8,198 nt of DNA from Kiritimatiellales bacterium (lineage in GTDB: Bacteria; Verrucomicrobiota; Kiritimatiellia; Kiritimatiellales; Tichowtungiaceae): the NCBI GenBank assembly GCA_028692515.1, contig JAQUXG010000068.1, positions 1-8,198 on the forward strand, given 5' to 3'. The position numbers and the translations under genes are program-made. Positions 5,692-8,198 of the stretch are shown piece by piece (within the stretch, counting starts at the first letter, position 1; each line of letters opens with the position of its first letter). The notes under the pieces were generated by a model. The model was given only the letters and a program-made list of their open reading frames with translations. It was not told the origin of the DNA and did no database searches.

Positions 5692-6999
5692 TTAAATCGC
5701 ACGGCCAATCAGCGAGAAAGGGCCGGTCCAGTCGAGTTTGACGTTCACGAGCTTTCCGAGGCAGTCGCCTTCGTGTTCAAAGAAAACCAGTTTGTTCTGC
5801 GGCGTACGTCCGCGCCAGCGCCCTTTGCTTTCCTGAAACTCTTCAGCAAGCACTTCTACCACAGCTCCGAGCATCAGTGCGTTGTTTTCGCCCATCACGC
5901 GGGCGACGACTTCATCGAAACGGTTGGCGCGGCTCTCTTTTTCTTCGTCAGAAACATCGTCGGACATTTTGGAAGAAACGGTGCGCGGGCGCGGCGAATA
6001 TTTGGCGATGTGGGCCAGATCGAGCTTCAGCTCGTCGTAGAGCTTCACCGTTTCGAGAAAATCCTCTTCGGTTTCGGTTGGATAGCCGACGATGACGTCG
6101 GTATTGATCGATGCGTCGGGAATCATTTTCCGAATATTGGAAACGACCTCGCGATATTCAGCCTGCGTGTAGCCACGACGCATTGATTCAAGAATCCGGT
6201 CGCTCCCCGCCTGAAACGGCAGTTCAAAATAGGAGCAGACTTTTTCGGTTTCAGCCACGGTGCGGATCAGCTCTTCGTCGATATACGACGGATGGCTGGT
6301 GAGAAAGCGGACGCGCAGAATGCCGTCGATTTTTGCGACCTCTTTGAGGAGCCACGCCAGATTGAACTCGCCGTCGAGGTCGAAGCCGTAGCGGTCGACG
6401 ATCTGCCCAAGCAGCGTCACCTCTTTAATCCCCTGCCCGACCAGCGCATGAATCTCCGCCAGAATCTCTTCCGGCTTGCGGCTGCGATCCGGCCCGCGGC
6501 GATACGGAATCACGCAGTAGGAACAGGCGTGCGAGCAGCCCAGAGTGATCGGCACAAAGGCGGTGATTGATTTTTCGCGGTTGATCACCGGAAGACGGTA
6601 ATCGGATAGCTCGATCTGCGTGCGGTCGAGGTGGCTGTATTCATCGCGACTCAACACATAGTCGATCAACGCATCGGTCTGCGACGGAGCCATAAAGACA
6701 TCCACGAACGGAAAGCGCACTGCTAGGTCTTCGGCTTCGCGCCTGCCGACCATGCACCCCATCAACGCGATGATCATCTTGCGCTTGTTTCTCTTGGTTC
6801 CGCCCAGCGAAAGCATTTTTGAAACGGCCTTATCTTCCGGTTGCTGACGCACCACGCAGGTGTTCAGAACAGCAATATCGGCATGCTCAGCGCGCGGGGT
6901 TTCCGCAAAGCCCAGTGCTTCGAGCTGCGACGCGAGGTGCCGCGAATCGGCCTCGTTCATTTGGCAGCCGATGGTCCAGATATGATAGGTTCCGGTCAT
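5692..6999 (-). CDS. miaB: tRNA-2-methylthio-N6-dimethylallyladenosine synthase MiaB
   Basis: The 435-aa product is a radical-SAM methylthiotransferase that adds a methylthio group to i6A at position 37 of tRNAs reading codons that begin with U. The N-terminal UPF0004 domain has its three cluster cysteines: Cys12 in IGCQMNEADS, Cys48 in NTCVVR and Cys82 in MGCM. The radical-SAM core has Cys155, Cys159 and Cys162 in LGCSHACSYCVIPYRRG. Later family motifs include FELPFQAGSDRIL, MRRGY and TDVIVGYPTETEEDF, followed by a C-terminal TRAM domain from about residue 370 that binds RNA. The GCQMN start and the GxxRSRKPEEI segment favour MiaB over RimO or MtaB. The start at 6999 has AGGGAA about 6 nt upstream. 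The gene is divergent from murI (120-nt gap) and convergent with the deaminase gene. MiaB yields S-adenosylhomocysteine and 5'-deoxyadenosine, both possible substrates of that deaminase. Confidence 0.94.
   Translation of the reverse strand: MTGTYHIWTIGCQMNEADSRHLASQLEALGFAETPRAEHADIAVLNTCVVRQQPEDKAVSKMLSLGGTKRNKRKMIIALMGCMVGRREAEDLAVRFPFVDVFMAPSQTDALIDYVLSRDEYSHLDRTQIELSDYRLPVINREKSITAFVPITLGCSHACSYCVIPYRRGPDRSRKPEEILAEIHALVGQGIKEVTLLGQIVDRYGFDLDGEFNLAWLLKEVAKIDGILRVRFLTSHPSYIDEELIRTVAETEKVCSYFELPFQAGSDRILESMRRGYTQAEYREVVSNIRKMIPDASINTDVIVGYPTETEEDFLETVKLYDELKLDLAHIAKYSPRPRTVSSKMSDDVSDEEKESRANRFDEVVARVMGENNALMLGAVVEVLAEEFQESKGRWRGRTPQNKLVFFEHEGDCLGKLVNVKLDWTGPFSLIGRAI
6128..6142. repeat. Degenerate TTCCAA-N3-TTGGAA copy inside miaB
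   Basis: TTCCGA-ATA-TTGGAA differs from the family core by one base. On the coding strand it is read as part of V-S-N-I-R-K. With a single mismatch in a 12-base core and no tandem partner, it may be chance. Confidence 0.4.
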
Positions 7000-7082
7000 T
7001 CAATTTCCCTTTTGCAAAACGACGCTTCTACCACAGCCGTCGCCGTCCGCAAAGCCGCAGGAATGGAAAAAGCTGGTTCAGG

Positions 7083-7111
7083 TTGTCATTAATTACGGGA
7101 AAGCTCATATT
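7083..7111 (+). promoter_or_regulatory. Candidate promoter for murI
   Basis: TTGTCA at 7083-7088 matches the -35 consensus at 5 of 6, and CATATT at 7106-7111 matches the -10 consensus at 4 of 6, with a 17-nt spacer. Transcription would begin around 7117-7120, at the murI start codon, so the message would be nearly leaderless. This agrees with the absence of a Shine-Dalgarno site there. Confidence 0.4.
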
Positions 7112-7119
7112 GCGCGGCT

Positions 7120-7947
7120 ATGAAAATTGGAATTTCTGACTCCGGCTACGGCGGCCTGTCTGTTTTCAGAAATATTTCCGCTCGCCTCCCTGAATACGAC
7201 TATATCTATCTGGGCGACAATGCGCGCACGCCCTACGGAAATCGCTCCTTTGAAACCATTTTCCATTTCAGCAAACAATGCATCGACCAGCTGTTTGCCA
7301 GGAATTGCAAGCTGATCGTGATTGCCTGCAATACCGCGTCAGCTAAAGCGTTGCGCAACTTGCAGCAAATTACGTTGCCAGCCGAATACCCCGACCGAAA
7401 AATCCTTGGAATCATCCGTCCATCGGTCGAAGCATTAACCGATCTGTTGCCGACATCACCGCATTCAGAAATCGCCATATGGGCGACGCAGGGAACGGTC
7501 GATTCCCTGAGCTACCCGCTCGAACTCGCCAAACTCGCACCGGACTTACATCTAATCCAGCAAGCCTGCCCCATGCTGGTTCCGTTGGTCGAAGCCGGAG
7601 AACATGACGGGGCCGGGCTCGACTATTTCATTGAAAAATACTGGCGGCAGACTCTGGAAAAAAGCCCCGACAGAAAAATCGACGTCTTACTGCTGGCTTG
7701 TACGCATTACCCCCTGCTCTACGCCAAAATCCGCAGCGTTGTCCCGCATTCTGTAAAAATCATCGAGCAAGGCGATTTAGTCGCTACCCGGCTGGCCGAT
7801 TACCTGCAACGGCATCCGGAAGTGGAAACAGTTTTAAGCCAAAAACAAAACCGTCGGTTCCTGACGACGGATCAAACCGAACGATTCGATCAGCTGGCGA
7901 AAGTATTTCTCGGGAAAAGCGTTCTTTCCGAACGCATTGAAATCTGA
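7120..7947 (+). CDS. murI: Glutamate racemase MurI
   Basis: The 275-aa cytoplasmic enzyme interconverts L- and D-glutamate without a cofactor, supplying D-glutamate for peptidoglycan stem peptides. The N-terminal ISDSGYGGLSV gives Asp7 and Ser8. YLGDNARTPYG (30-40) is the family motif, and the two catalytic cysteines are Cys70 in IACNTAS and Cys194 in LLACTHYPLL, with His196 beside the second. CPMLVPLVEAGE (150-161) is also conserved. Length is normal for the family (about 255-285). The ATG at 7120 places the N-terminus where relatives begin; no good ribosome binding site precedes it, which fits a leaderless message. The gene is alone on its strand, divergent from miaB. Confident assignment; an aspartate/glutamate racemase paralog is the only realistic alternative. 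Confidence 0.93.
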   Translation: MKIGISDSGYGGLSVFRNISARLPEYDYIYLGDNARTPYGNRSFETIFHFSKQCIDQLFARNCKLIVIACNTASAKALRNLQQITLPAEYPDRKILGIIRPSVEALTDLLPTSPHSEIAIWATQGTVDSLSYPLELAKLAPDLHLIQQACPMLVPLVEAGEHDGAGLDYFIEKYWRQTLEKSPDRKIDVLLLACTHYPLLYAKIRSVVPHSVKIIEQGDLVATRLADYLQRHPEVETVLSQKQNRRFLTTDQTERFDQLAKVFLGKSVLSERIEI

Positions 7948-7955
7948 TTTAAAGA

Positions 7956-7971
7956 CGGATCATATTATCCG
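7956..7971 (+). terminator. Small hairpin after murI
   Basis: CGGAT (7956-7960) and ATCCG (7967-7971) pair around CATATT, nine bases after the murI stop codon. The stem is only 5 bp and no T run follows, so terminator function is uncertain. Confidence 0.3.
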
Positions 7972-8041
7972 CCATGGTGTTACGCCAAAAACACATCTCT
8001 CTATATAAAATTCGCTTTACCCAAGGTCCTCATAGTGGGAG

Positions 8042-8058
8042 TTTCCAAGCATTGGAAA
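8042..8058. repeat. TTCCAA-N3-TTGGAA palindrome between murI and the transposase-like gene
   Basis: TTTCCAA (8042-8048) and TTGGAAA (8052-8058) are perfect arms around GCA, the same spacer as copy 2 in the lyase gene. It lies 95 nt past the murI stop codon in non-coding DNA. Confidence 0.8.
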
Positions 8059-8110
8059 GAATTCTTCCGATGAGACGGATTCTAATATCAATTGCGACAG
8101 ATAGGGCCCG

Positions 8111-8162
8111 ATGGCTTCTCCGGTTCGATACACTCGAACCAACCAAAAAAGGAGAAAGCCAT
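8111..8162 (+). promoter_or_regulatory. Long hairpin that hides the ribosome binding site and start of the next gene
   Basis: ATGGCTTCTCC (8111-8121) pairs with GGAGAAAGCCAT (8151-8162) with one bulged A at 8155. Inside it, GGTTCGA (8122-8128) pairs with TCGAACC (8134-8140) around TACAC. The right outer arm contains GGAG of the AAGGAG ribosome binding site (8149-8154) and the first two bases of the start codon. A transcript entering from upstream would fold so that translation is blocked, while one starting inside or after the left arm would not. This is the logic known for several transposase genes. Confidence 0.65.
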
Positions 8163-8198
8163 GGGCTGGAAGCAGATTACCATTGAAGAGCGCGAAGG
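8161..8198 (+). CDS. 5' end of a probable IS30-like transposase (runs off the window)
   Basis: Only 12 codons are visible, MGWKQITIEERE, preceded by AAGGAG with a 6-nt spacer, the best ribosome binding site in the window. A short start of the type x-x-ITxEER resembles the N-terminus of IS30-family transposases, just before their helix-turn-helix. The start-site hairpin fits a mobile element. Too little is present to be sure: it could be another HTH protein. No terminal inverted repeat was identified upstream, so the left end of any element is unplaced. Confidence 0.4.
   Translation, partial: MGWKQITIEERE

Noticed and set aside
7974..8186. 70-codon open frame after murI
   Set aside because: It overlaps the transposase-like start and the hairpin in another frame, has no ribosome binding site and no family resemblance.

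Overview
The window looks like chromosomal DNA of a PVC-superphylum bacterium, most likely a Kiritimatiellota (Pontiella-like) or verrucomicrobial relative. The evidence is a secreted protein of the autotransporter-associated beta-strand type with the N-terminal pattern typical of that group, GC-rich housekeeping genes with weak Shine-Dalgarno sites, and many short TTCCAA-N3-TTGGAA palindromes. The lineage is inferred from family resemblance only.

Layout: (1) 118-1293, minus strand: exported beta-strand-repeat protein, with a leader region carrying a 17-nt-period direct repeat. (2) 1632-3008, plus: aspartase/fumarase superfamily lyase, probably aspartate ammonia-lyase, whose reading frame contains three copies of the palindrome. 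(3) 3005-4126, minus: membrane thiol-disulfide transporter of the DsbD/CcdA type with an N-terminal CxxC thioredoxin-like domain; its stop codon overlaps that of the lyase. (4) 4232-5482, plus: amidohydrolase of the 5'-methylthioadenosine/S-adenosylhomocysteine deaminase family. (5) 5483-5691: intergenic segment between convergent genes, rich in palindromes. (6) 5692-6999, minus: MiaB, the radical-SAM tRNA methylthiotransferase. (7) 7120-7947, plus: glutamate racemase MurI. (8) 7948-8198: another palindrome copy, then the 5' end of a probable IS30-like transposase whose ribosome binding site and start codon lie in a long hairpin.

The genes alternate in strand and do not form one operon. They cover separate household jobs: aspartate/fumarate interconversion, periplasmic redox, salvage of SAM by-products, tRNA modification and cell-wall D-glutamate. 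One link is plausible: MiaB releases S-adenosylhomocysteine and 5'-deoxyadenosine, both known substrates of MtaD-type deaminases. No CRISPR array, tRNA, rRNA or obvious defence system was seen. The most unusual features are the dispersed palindrome family, including its in-frame use inside the lyase gene, and the transposase start-site hairpin.
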